This document shows, piece by piece, positions 24,842-32,333 of a stretch of 36,328 nt of DNA. This DNA comes from Acidimicrobiaceae bacterium (lineage in GTDB: Bacteria; Actinomycetota; Acidimicrobiia; Acidimicrobiales; RAAP-2). The position numbers and the translations under genes were made by a program. The stretch's first letter is position 1. Every line of letters begins with the position of its first letter. The stretch spans positions 1 through 36,328 of the forward strand of contig PNAT01000176.1 of assembly GCA_003169675.1 (NCBI GenBank). The letters run 5' to 3'. The notes under the pieces were generated by a model, which was not told where the DNA came from, searched no databases, and saw nothing but the letters and a program-made list of their open reading frames with translations.

Positions 24842-25036
24842 ATGCCGAAGATGAAGACAGACCGGGGCGCCGCCAAGCGCATCAAGGTCACCGGGACCGG
24901 GCGCCTGCGCCGACGCAAGGCGTTCCGTTCGCACATACTCGAGAAGAAGAGCAGCGTCCGCACCCGCCGCCTGGGCCGGGAGACCGAGATCTCCAAGGCT
25001 GATGAGAAATCAGTGCGCCGAATGCTCGGCATCTGA
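24842..25036 (+). CDS. rpmI: Ribosomal protein L35 (bL35)
   Basis: A 64-residue basic ribosomal protein of the large subunit. PKMKTDRGAAKRIKVTGTGRL and RRKAFRSHILEKKS are the family signature, and the length is normal. ATG 24842 is preceded by AAGGA near 24828, inside the end of infC. It lies in the standard infC-rpmI-rplT order; translation is probably coupled to infC. Confidence 0.97.
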   Translation: MPKMKTDRGAAKRIKVTGTGRLRRRKAFRSHILEKKSSVRTRRLGRETEISKADEKSVRRMLGI

Positions 25037-25090
25037 TCGTCGCCCGGCGCACGCACCCACTACCAGCACCAGAAGAGAGGAGGACCCCCA

Positions 25091-25474
25091 ATGGCCAGAG
25101 TCAAGCGTTCCGTCCACGGTCGCAAGCACCATCGCGCCGTCCTGGAACAAGCGAAGGGGTACTACGGAAACAAGAGCCGTTCCTACCGGGCCGCCAACGA
25201 GCAGCTGATGCACTCCATGCAGTACGCCTTCCGGGACCGCCGCGCCCGCAAGGGCGATTTTCGCAAGTTATGGATCCAGCGCATCAACGCCGGGGCCCGT
25301 CTGCACGGCATGAGCTACAGCCGCCTGATCAACGGATTGCACCTGGCCGGCATTGAAGTCGACCGCAAGGTGCTGGCCGACCTGGCGGTCACCGAGCCCG
25401 AAGCCTTCGGCGCGCTGGTGCGGGCGGCACGGGATGCCCTCACGAAGGCGCCGGTCGCCGAGGTGGCTTCCTGA
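25091..25474 (+). CDS. rplT: Ribosomal protein L20 (bL20)
   Basis: A 127-residue RNA-binding protein needed for early 50S assembly. [25 protein letters not shown] at the N terminus and the globular part with [20 protein letters not shown] and [25 protein letters not shown] are diagnostic. A very strong ribosome binding site (GAGGAGG, about 25075-25081) precedes ATG 25091. In several bacteria L20 represses its own operon; whether the leader upstream of infC takes part here is not visible. The C terminus overlaps the likely start of the rRNA methyltransferase gene (CTGA). Confidence 0.97.
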   Translation: MARVKRSVHGRKHHRAVLEQAKGYYGNKSRSYRAANEQLMHSMQYAFRDRRARKGDFRKLWIQRINAGARLHGMSYSRLINGLHLAGIEVDRKVLADLAVTEPEAFGALVRAARDALTKAPVAEVAS

Positions 25475-26289
25475 GCCAAGGCCTGGCCTTCACGCACCGG
25501 CGGGTCCGCCGCCTGCGAGGGTTGCTCCAGAAGCGTTCGGTCCGCTGGAGCGAGCGCGTCTTCGTGGCCGAAGGGGCCGAGTTGCTCCGCTCCGCACTGC
25601 GGGCCGAAACACCCATCGAATCGGTCTACCTGGCACCCGAGGGTGCCGACGACCCGTTGACCCAACAGACTTGCGCCCAAGCAGTGGCCGGCGGCGCGCG
25701 CCTCTTCCCATTGGCGCCCGGCGTGTTGGAGCGGGTGGCCGACACCGTGACGCCGCAACCGGTGTTGACAGTGCTGCCCATGCTGGACGACCCGTCCCCG
25801 CTGACGCCACAGCCCGAAACCGGCTCGCTGATCGTGGTCATGGTCGATGTACGGGATCCCGGCAACGCCGGCACGGTGCTGCGAACCGCCGATGCGTCCG
25901 GAGTGAAGACGGTGGTCTTCTCGGGGGACTCGGTCGACCCGTACAACCCCAAAGCCGTCCGGGCCTCCGCCGGATCCCTCTTTCACGTCCCCTTCGCGGT
26001 GCACGAGGATGCGCTGGCGCTGGCCACCTCCTTGAGAGGGGCCGGCTATCGCACCCTGGCCACCGTGGTCCGTGAGGGGGAGGACTATGCCGAGCTTGAC
26101 TGGTCAATCCCTACCGCCCTCTTCTTGGGCAATGAATCCGCCGGACTGCCTGACGACGTCCGGGCCGCCATCGGCAGCTCGCTCTGTGTCCCGATGGAGG
26201 GCAGGGCCGAATCGCTCAATGTCGGCGTGGCCTGTGCGGTGGTTTGTTTCGAGGCACTCCGGCAACGCCGGGCCCGGATGGCACCGTGA
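25471..26289 (+). CDS. SpoU/TrmH-family RNA 2'-O-methyltransferase, probable CTG start
   Basis: A protein of about 272 residues. The N-terminal substrate-binding domain ([29 protein letters not shown]) precedes the SPOUT knot domain with motif 1 [19 protein letters not shown], motif 2 [11 protein letters not shown] and motif 3 [19 protein letters not shown]. It methylates rRNA or tRNA with SAM; exact target unknown. TTG 25522 would cut into the conserved N-terminal RNA-binding segment. CTG 25471 overlaps the rplT stop as CTGA, has GAGGTGG (25460-25466) four bases upstream, and gives [17 protein letters not shown], which fits family starts better. The neighbourhood (rplT, then pheST) is the usual one for this family. 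Confidence 0.88.
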   Translation: MSQGLAFTHRRVRRLRGLLQKRSVRWSERVFVAEGAELLRSALRAETPIESVYLAPEGADDPLTQQTCAQAVAGGARLFPLAPGVLERVADTVTPQPVLTVLPMLDDPSPLTPQPETGSLIVVMVDVRDPGNAGTVLRTADASGVKTVVFSGDSVDPYNPKAVRASAGSLFHVPFAVHEDALALATSLRGAGYRTLATVVREGEDYAELDWSIPTALFLGNESAGLPDDVRAAIGSSLCVPMEGRAESLNVGVACAVVCFEALRQRRARMAP

Positions 26290-26329
26290 CCGCCACGGCA
26301 GAGTCGTCGGGCTGGCGAGCGGCGGCATC

Positions 26330-26335
26330 TAGCAT
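26330..26335 (+). promoter_or_regulatory. Possible -10 box upstream of pheS
   Basis: TAGCAT at 26330-26335 lies in the 111-base gap before pheS and fits TANNNT. No good -35 hexamer is seen 16-18 bases upstream. It would give a leader of about 60 bases before GTG 26401. Confidence 0.35.
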
Positions 26336-26400
26336 TTCGGCCAGCACCCCCGCAGCGTGGCCCACCCACATTGATGGAGCGAGAGGCGGAGATCCCCAGC

Positions 26401-27474
26401 GTGGCAACTGACAAGGACGAAGTCGACATTGATGCCGTGGCCCGCGACGCCGCCGCGTCCATCGCCGCCGCCCCGTCGAGCGATGCCTTGACGCACATCG
26501 AAACAGAAGTGCTGGGAAAACGATCCGTCCTGGCGAAAGCGCACCGGGCGCTCGGAAAACTCGACCCCGAGAGTCGCCGCGAAGTTGGACGCCAGCTCCA
26601 CGAGGTACGGACGTCGCTTGAGCAGCAACTCGCCGCTCGCCGGAACGAACTGGCCGCCGCCGAACGGATGATTGCACTGGCGGCAGATCGCCTCGACCTG
26701 ACCGAGGTCATCCCCGATCAGGTTCGTTTTCCTCTCAGCCGGGGCCACCTCCACCCGGTGACCCAGGCCAGGGACGAGTTGGAGGACGTCTTTGTGGGTA
26801 TGGGCTTCGAAGTGGCCGAAGGTCCCGAAGCGGAGTCGGATTGGTACAACTTCGAAGCCTTGAACATGCCGCCCGCCCACCCGGCCCGGGGCATGTACGA
26901 CACCATGTACCTCGACATAGGCCAGCCCGAAACTGTCCTGCTTCGTACGCACACCTCTCCGGTGCAGATCCATCTGATGGAAGAGGCAGTGCGCAATGAC
27001 TCGCTGCCCATTCATGCCGTCATGCCGGGCAAGTGTTTTCGTCTCGACACGCCCGATGCTCGTCACCTGCCGGTCTTCAACCAAATCGAAGGATTGGTGG
27101 TCGATCGCGGCATCACCTTCGGCGACCTGGCCGGGACCATTCAGGTGTTCACCGAGGCCTACTTCGGACCGGGCATGCAGTCACGCCTGCGACCGGCCTA
27201 TTTCCCCTTCACCGAGCCCTCGGCTGAATTCGAGATCACCTGCACCATCTGCCGGGGCGAGGGCTGCCGGACCTGCTCGCATACCGGCTGGGTCGAGCTC
27301 GGTGGCTGCGGCATGGTGGATCCGGCGGTCTTCACCGCGGTGGGCATCGACTTCCAGGTGTGGTCCGGCTTCGCTTTCGGTTTCGGTATCGACCGACTCG
27401 CGCTCATGCGCCACGAGATCCCCGACATCCGTTCCTTCTTGGAGAATGACATCCGTTTCCTGTCAGAGTTCTGA
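26401..27474 (+). CDS. pheS: Phenylalanyl-tRNA synthetase alpha subunit
   Basis: A 357-residue catalytic subunit. An N-terminal coiled coil (about 10-95; ETEVLGKRSVLAKAHRALGKL) is followed by the class II aminoacylation core: RGHLHPVTQ, MGFEVAEGPE, NFEALNMPPAHPARGMYDT (motif 2 area), RTHTSPVQI, and GFGIDRLALMR (motif 3). A four-cysteine insert, CTICRGEGCRTC, occurs in many bacterial PheS. GTG 26401 has GGCGGAG (26385-26391) nine bases before it and is preferred over ATG 26374, which has no ribosome binding site. pheT follows 30 bases after the stop. Confidence 0.96.
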   Translation: MATDKDEVDIDAVARDAAASIAAAPSSDALTHIETEVLGKRSVLAKAHRALGKLDPESRREVGRQLHEVRTSLEQQLAARRNELAAAERMIALAADRLDLTEVIPDQVRFPLSRGHLHPVTQARDELEDVFVGMGFEVAEGPEAESDWYNFEALNMPPAHPARGMYDTMYLDIGQPETVLLRTHTSPVQIHLMEEAVRNDSLPIHAVMPGKCFRLDTPDARHLPVFNQIEGLVVDRGITFGDLAGTIQVFTEAYFGPGMQSRLRPAYFPFTEPSAEFEITCTICRGEGCRTCSHTGWVELGGCGMVDPAVFTAVGIDFQVWSGFAFGFGIDRLALMRHEIPDIRSFLENDIRFLSEF

Positions 27475-27504
27475 CCCCGCCCCCGATCAACGGAAAAGAG
27501 TTCC

Positions 27505-30036
27505 GTGCGCGCTCCACTCAGTTGGCTCAGAGACTTCGCTCCCTTCCCCGATGACATCGGGGTCCTGGTGGCCGCGCTCGACGATCTGGGGTTGGTGGTC
27601 GAGGCGGTGGACAAGGTGGGCGAGGGCCTCGAGGACGTCGTGGTGTCCCGAGTCACCGAGATCACGGCCATCGAAGGGGCTGACCGGGTCCGCCGCGTCA
27701 TCGTCGACGCCGGGGACGAGCCCATAGAAATCGTCTGCGGAGCGTTCAACTTCGACGTAGGAGACCGGGTTCCCCTGGCACCGGTGGGAGCGGTCCTCCC
27801 CGGTGGATTTGAGATTGGCCGGCGCAAAATGCGCGGCGTGGTGTCCAACGGAATGTTGTGCTCGGGACGTGAACTCGGCCTGTCCGATGACGGTGCCGGC
27901 CTGTTGGTGCTGGGCGATGAGATCACCGCCGCCCCGGGGACCCCACTCACCGAGGCGCTGGGCATGATGCCCGATACGGTCTTCGACATCACCGTGGAGG
28001 GGAATCGACCAGACGCCTGGTGCATCGCCGGCATTGCCCGTGACCTGGCAGCTCGCCTCCGCCTTCCGTTCACCCTGCCCGAACCACCGGCACCGGCGTC
28101 GAGCGGGCGGCCGGTGGGCCAAGCCGCCACCGCAACCGACGAATCGCTCGACCTCTGCCCGCGTCTCACCGTCTCGGTCTTCACTGGCATCAACGTCGGA
28201 CCTTCACCCGACTGGATCGCTCGCCGTCTCACCCTGGCGGGCATGCGTCCGATCAACAATGTCGTCGATGCCTCGAACTATGTGATGCTCGAGCGCGGCC
28301 AACCCACCCACCCTTACGACTTGTCGCGGCTGCCAGGACGTGGGTTGATCGTCCGGCGGGCCCAGTCCGGGGAAACGATCGAGACGCTCGACGGGATCAC
28401 CCGGACGGTAGGTGTCCCTGGACGCGGCTTGGGTGACACGGGTGAGGATTGCCTCATCTGTGACGGAGAGGACACCCCGGTGGGCATTGCCGGGATCATG
28501 GGTGGCGCTACTTCGGAGATCTCGAACTCCACCACCGAAGTTCTCCTGGAAGCGGCGTATTTCACCCCCATGGTGATCGCCCGCACCGCCAAACGATTGG
28601 GCTTGCGCACCGAGGCTTCGGCACGCTTTGAGCGCGGGTGTGATCCGTGGGGGATCGACCACGCGGTGACCCGCTTCTGCCAGCTCCTGGCTGAGACCTC
28701 CCCAATGGTGCAGATGGCGCATGGCATGCTCGACCTCAGAGGCGACGTTCCTGAGAGTTTCGAGATCACCCTGTCGATCGCCCGTGTGCAGAGCCAGCTA
28801 GGAGTTGCGCTGAGTGGCACCGAGATCGCCGGGCTCTTGGAGCCCATTGGGTTCGACTGCCTGCTCGCAGGCCAACGGGGGGATGAGCGACTCACCATTA
28901 CCGTTCCCACCAATCGTCCTGATGTGCGCCTGGCCCCATTCGGAATTGACGACGTAATCGAAGAGATCGCCCGCACGTACGGCTACTCCAACGTCCCCCG
29001 TCATATGCCCACGTGGCCCCAGCCCGGCCACCTGACCTCGCTGCAACGGTCCCGCCGTTTTGTCAAGGAAGTCCTTTGCGGTCTCGGGGTGTCGGAAGGC
29101 TGGACCGACACCTTCGTGGCGGAGGAGGCGCACGCCAAAGTGGGGCTCACCGGCCCGGTGGTCCGCGTGTCCAATCCGCTGATTGCCGAGAAACCGTTGC
29201 TGCGTCGTTCGTTGATGCCAGGCCTACTCGAAGCCCTTGCCTACAATGCCAGTCGCCGCCAGCCAGCCGTGCGTCTCTTCGAGGTGGGCGTGGTCTTCTC
29301 CCACCCCGATGAGGGAGCGCCCCGGGTGGTCGAGCGGAGCGGTGCCGGTGGTACGGAGACCTCGCTCCTGCCCGGGGAACGTGAACTTCTCTGTGCCGTC
29401 TTCGCTTCGGAAGACGACGACGCCAGGAGCGCCGTTGCCGCCTGGCACGTCATCGCCGATGCCTTCCAGCTGCGCACCGTCAGGCTGGTCGCCCCTGGCG
29501 CCGGTGCCCCTGCATTGCCGGGCCTGCACCCGACACGGTCGGCTCATCTGGTTGCACATCACGAAGATGGTGCCGCCCTCTCCATCGGCGCCGTTGGTGA
29601 GATCGACCCTGGGGTGGCCATGACCTTTGGGCTGGCTCTCACCACAGGTGCAGCCACGTCCGCTCGACGCATCGGATGGCTCGAAGTCGACCTCGGGCTG
29701 CTCTTTGACGAGGCCGCGGAAGCCCGAAGGGCTCCGCCGAGTGGCGCCGTGAGTCGGTTCCCATCCTCGGACATCGATCTGGCCCTGGTGGTGGCAGACG
29801 AACATGCAGCCGATGTCGTCGCTGAGACACTCCGTCTAGCCGGAGGAGACCTGCTCGAATCCGTTTCCCTCTTTGATGTCTATCGGGGTGCGGGGATCAC
29901 AGAAGGTGGGCGGAGCCTGGCCTATCGCCTTCGTTTCTGCTCGCCCGAGCACACGCTCACCGACGATGAAGTCGGCGACCTGCGAACGCGCTGCATCGAT
30001 GCAGTTGTCGGGGAGTTCGGAGCCGCGCTGCGTTGA
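27505..30036 (+). CDS. pheT: Phenylalanyl-tRNA synthetase beta subunit
   Basis: An 843-residue subunit that forms the alpha2-beta2 enzyme with PheS. Domain order is complete: N-terminal MRAPLSWLRDFAPFP, tRNA-binding OB fold (about 40-155; VCGAFNFDVGDRVPLAPVGAVLPGGFEI), B3/4 editing domain (about 210-380; RPINNVVDASNYVMLERGQP), B5 DNA-binding-like domain (about 405-480; VPTNRPDVR), catalytic-like domain (about 500-700), and the FDX-ACB anticodon-binding domain (about 750-843; FPSSDIDLALVV...LFDVYRG). GTG 27505 is preceded by GGAAAAGAG. Full length, no defect seen. Confidence 0.97.
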   Translation: MRAPLSWLRDFAPFPDDIGVLVAALDDLGLVVEAVDKVGEGLEDVVVSRVTEITAIEGADRVRRVIVDAGDEPIEIVCGAFNFDVGDRVPLAPVGAVLPGGFEIGRRKMRGVVSNGMLCSGRELGLSDDGAGLLVLGDEITAAPGTPLTEALGMMPDTVFDITVEGNRPDAWCIAGIARDLAARLRLPFTLPEPPAPASSGRPVGQAATATDESLDLCPRLTVSVFTGINVGPSPDWIARRLTLAGMRPINNVVDASNYVMLERGQPTHPYDLSRLPGRGLIVRRAQSGETIETLDGITRTVGVPGRGLGDTGEDCLICDGEDTPVGIAGIMGGATSEISNSTTEVLLEAAYFTPMVIARTAKRLGLRTEASARFERGCDPWGIDHAVTRFCQLLAETSPMVQMAHGMLDLRGDVPESFEITLSIARVQSQLGVALSGTEIAGLLEPIGFDCLLAGQRGDERLTITVPTNRPDVRLAPFGIDDVIEEIARTYGYSNVPRHMPTWPQPGHLTSLQRSRRFVKEVLCGLGVSEGWTDTFVAEEAHAKVGLTGPVVRVSNPLIAEKPLLRRSLMPGLLEALAYNASRRQPAVRLFEVGVVFSHPDEGAPRVVERSGAGGTETSLLPGERELLCAVFASEDDDARSAVAAWHVIADAFQLRTVRLVAPGAGAPALPGLHPTRSAHLVAHHEDGAALSIGAVGEIDPGVAMTFGLALTTGAATSARRIGWLEVDLGLLFDEAAEARRAPPSGAVSRFPSSDIDLALVVADEHAADVVAETLRLAGGDLLESVSLFDVYRGAGITEGGRSLAYRLRFCSPEHTLTDDEVGDLRTRCIDAVVGEFGAALR

Positions 30037-30047
30037 GTTGACGTGCT

Positions 30048-30064
30048 GCCCGGCGCCTCCGGGC
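30048..30064 (+). other. Small hairpin between pheT and the GNAT gene
   Basis: GCCCGG (30048-30053) pairs perfectly with CCGGGC (30059-30064) around a 5-base loop, ending directly at ATG 30065. No U-run follows, so it is not a classical intrinsic terminator. It could slow translation from that ATG or mark the end of pheT mRNA. Confidence 0.3.
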
Positions 30065-31210
30065 ATGGCATCGTTGGCGGATGCAAGTGCGAAGGATCGA
30101 CCCGACGAAGAGTCCCGTTACAAGGAATGGTTCGCCCTCTGGCGTCTGACCGATCTGGAATTGTGGCCGGACATACCCGGAAGGGACGCGTGTGATATCC
30201 GTGCCATGACGCGGCAAAAGGGGACCGCGCACGAGCATCAAATTATTGCGGCCACTGACGATCTCGGTTCGATGGTCGGCATTGGCATGCTGGATCTGCC
30301 TCAACGGGACAATCGGCACAGCATGGGCATTGACATCCGCGTGCACCCGGAACACCGACGTAGGGGAGCTGGACGGACCATCGTCAATGATGCGGTGCGC
30401 TGGGCCCGGGAGGATGGTCGGACGAAGCTCAGCAGCTTCCTTGAGGTGCCGACTGGCCCTGTGGCGTCCCACCCTTCAGGACCCTTTGCCCGCAGTCAGG
30501 GATTCGAGGCAACACTCTTCGGCAATCGGCGCCACCTGCAACTTCCGGTTGAACCGGAGCTCTTGGCTCGTTTGAACGGTGAGGTCACCCAGGCTCGCGG
30601 GGCCGACGAATATCGAACAATGACCTTCATCGCACCCTGGCCGGAGGAGTACCTGGAGGATCAGTGCGAAATGCAGCGCCGTATGTCGACTGACCAACCG
30701 TCCGGCGACGCACTGAATGAAGAGGAGGTTTGGGACGCCTCTCGAGTTGCCGAGACGGACGATCTCCTCATCGCGCAGGAACCGACCAAGCTCGTTGCCG
30801 TCGCCCAGCACATTGCATCGGGCCGGTTGGTGGCGTTCACCGAGATCGTGGTCTCCGAGACTCGACCCACCGAAGCCTGGCAATGGCAAACCTTGGTTCT
30901 GGCGCAACACCGGGGCCATCGGCTCGGCCTCGCCGTGAAGGTGGCCAATCTTGCTTTCCTTTCCACCGTCATGCCGACGGCACGCCGCGTGATCACCGGG
31001 AATGCACAGGAGAATGCGCCGATGATTGAGGTCAATGACGCACTGGGATTCGAGGTGGTGGCCACCGGGACGTATTGGCAGATGAGCCTGAACCCACCGG
31101 GATCTCCGTCGTACAAGCCGACCTCACGACTGAGGTGCATTGGACGAGTGGTTCGCCATGCCACGGTCGCCACTTCTGTCAGTTGGCTGCAGAAGCTCGC
31201 CGGAGGGTGA
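30065..31210 (+). CDS. Tandem-GNAT acetyltransferase
   Basis: A 381-residue protein with two GNAT modules. The first (about 45-175) has MGIDIRVHPEHRRRGAGRTIV, where RRRGAG is the acetyl-CoA pyrophosphate loop. The second (about 235-350) has LVLAQHRGHRLGLAVKVANL as its loop and NAQENAPMIEVNDALGFEVV as the C-terminal part typical of GNATs. Two-module GNATs such as mycothiol synthase MshD exist in actinobacteria, but this sequence lacks enough evidence for that name; substrate unknown. ATG 30065 has no ribosome binding site and lies just after a hairpin; in-frame TTG 30038 and TTG 30074 are alternatives. The last 45 residues are basic. It is 28 bases after pheT. Confidence 0.75.
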   Translation: MASLADASAKDRPDEESRYKEWFALWRLTDLELWPDIPGRDACDIRAMTRQKGTAHEHQIIAATDDLGSMVGIGMLDLPQRDNRHSMGIDIRVHPEHRRRGAGRTIVNDAVRWAREDGRTKLSSFLEVPTGPVASHPSGPFARSQGFEATLFGNRRHLQLPVEPELLARLNGEVTQARGADEYRTMTFIAPWPEEYLEDQCEMQRRMSTDQPSGDALNEEEVWDASRVAETDDLLIAQEPTKLVAVAQHIASGRLVAFTEIVVSETRPTEAWQWQTLVLAQHRGHRLGLAVKVANLAFLSTVMPTARRVITGNAQENAPMIEVNDALGFEVVATGTYWQMSLNPPGSPSYKPTSRLRCIGRVVRHATVATSVSWLQKLAGG

Positions 31211-31225
31211 TCAGACCAAACGATC

Positions 31226-31238
31226 TACACTGGCTCTT
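31226..31238 (+). promoter_or_regulatory. Leaderless promoter of the Ddn-like gene
   Basis: TACACT at 31226-31231 fits TANNNT and ends 7 bases before GTG 31239. No ribosome binding site precedes the GTG, and no clear -35 box is seen. This fixes the start more firmly than the upstream open frame from 31140. Confidence 0.45.
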
Positions 31239-31709
31239 GTGCTCTCAAGACTGATTGTCGGCTTCGACCGCTTGGTCGGCCGTCGCTTTTATCGGCTCCA
31301 TGTGCATATGTACCGATGGACGGGTGGCATCATCGGCAGCCGTTCTCCGGCGGGACCGATGCTCCTGCTCACCACGGTGGGCCGGAAGTCAGGGCAACGG
31401 CGGACGACTCCGCTCCTGTACATGCCCGATGGGGAGAGATTCATTGTCGTCGGCTCGAACGGCGGGCGCCCTCAGCCCCCCGCCTGGCTGCTCAACCTGT
31501 CGGCGATGCCGTCGGTGGAGGTCCAGGTCGGGCGGCACAAGCACCTCGCCGATGCGCGCGTCCTGACCGAGGCCGAGAAGACAGTGATCTGGCCGACACT
31601 CGGCGAGCACTACAAGGGCTGGAGTGACTACCAGAAGCTGACCGACCGGGAACTCAACGTGGTCGCATTGGTCCCGGAATCGGGAGGGTCCAGCGGGATC
31701 GGTGCATGA
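31239..31709 (+). CDS. Deazaflavin (F420)-dependent nitroreductase-family protein (Ddn-like)
   Basis: A 156-residue split-barrel protein. LLLTTVGRKSGQRRTTPLLY (about residues 48-67) and VVGSNGGRPQPPAWLLNL (about 76-93) are the F420-binding signature of the Ddn/DUF385 family; YKGWSDYQKLTDRELNVVALVP closes the fold. Length matches mycobacterial Ddn (about 150). Family members use reduced F420 to reduce quinones or nitro compounds; the natural substrate here is unknown. The N-terminal amphipathic stretch VLSRLIVGFDRLVGRRFYRLHV may touch the membrane, as in Ddn. It starts 28 bases after the GNAT gene, with its own -10 box. Confidence 0.85.
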   Translation: MLSRLIVGFDRLVGRRFYRLHVHMYRWTGGIIGSRSPAGPMLLLTTVGRKSGQRRTTPLLYMPDGERFIVVGSNGGRPQPPAWLLNLSAMPSVEVQVGRHKHLADARVLTEAEKTVIWPTLGEHYKGWSDYQKLTDRELNVVALVPESGGSSGIGA

Positions 31710-32199
31710 CCGAACTCCAATTTCAGCAGGCGGGCCGCTCGTGTACCCGATTTCAGCAATTCTCCGATCCCGCTCGAACTCATGTTTCTTGACTCCGAGG
31801 GTATTGTTCACCTGCCTTCCCCAGACACAAGTCCGTGAGGCCCATGCAGTGGGACGCGACGGGTTGCTATCGCCTTCCACTTCTCATTGAGGGGTCGGGA
31901 TCCCTGCGGCATGTCAGTGTGATGACAGTGCCGAAGTGATGACCGTGCCGAACGTCGGCGTCTGATGGGCGTGTGCCTTCCGCAGCACGAAATTTCTCAA
32001 AACGAAGTCAAGGACCACCATGATCGGCGGGGATGCGGGCAAAATGGGGACGCAGCTCTCGGTCGGGCCGCCCCCAGCCGCGGCTCGTTCCATTCTGAGC
32101 CCCCAGGATCGTCTCAAGGGATTGGACCTGGGATTTCTGCACCCGTTTTCAGGATCGACACGGGGAAGGCACGCCTGAACTGGACTCGGGGCCGAACCT
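31710..32199. other. Long intergenic stretch without a recognised gene
   Basis: About 490 bases, somewhat less GC-rich than the genes around it. Open frames here (for example plus 31965-32234 and minus 31914-32117) resemble no family and have no ribosome binding site. ATTTCAGCA occurs twice shortly after the Ddn-like gene, and a 17-base tandem repeat lies at 31919-31952. No tRNA cloverleaf, riboswitch or transposase remnant was found. Confidence 0.6.
31919..31952 (+). repeat. 17-base tandem direct repeat
   Basis: GTGATGACAGTGCCGAA (31919-31935) is followed directly by GTGATGACCGTGCCGAA (31936-31952), identical but for one base. It lies in the intergenic stretch upstream of the large repeat protein; it could be a binding site pair or a replication slip. 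Confidence 0.6.
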
Positions 32200-32229
32200 T
32201 TGACGACCTAATCAAACGCCCGTTAGGAT
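32200..32229 (+). promoter_or_regulatory. Promoter of the IPT/TIG repeat-protein gene
   Basis: TTGACG (32200-32205), an 18-base spacer and TAGGAT (32224-32229) form a good sigma-70-type promoter. Transcription should start near 32236, giving a leader of about 98 bases. The leader can form the hairpin CGGTGC / GTGCCG (two G-U pairs) and GGG-AGTTA-CCC; no riboswitch class was recognised. GGGAGGGG (32320-32327) is a strong ribosome binding site six bases before ATG 32334. Confidence 0.65.
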
Positions 32230-32333
32230 GGTGATCCCCGAGGCGCGATTGCCCAACACCTAAGGGGCGGGACCGGTGCGACCAAGTGCCGCATTTCCTT
32301 GGGAGTTACCCGGGCGATTGGGAGGGGAAACAC

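Noticed and set aside
30065-31210. Mycothiol synthase MshD
   Set aside because: The tandem GNAT layout fits, but no specific MshD signature was recognised, so only the general name is given.
31800-31900. A tRNA gene
   Set aside because: GGGTTGCTATC looks vaguely like a T-loop, but no T-stem, anticodon stem or acceptor stem can be drawn on either strand.
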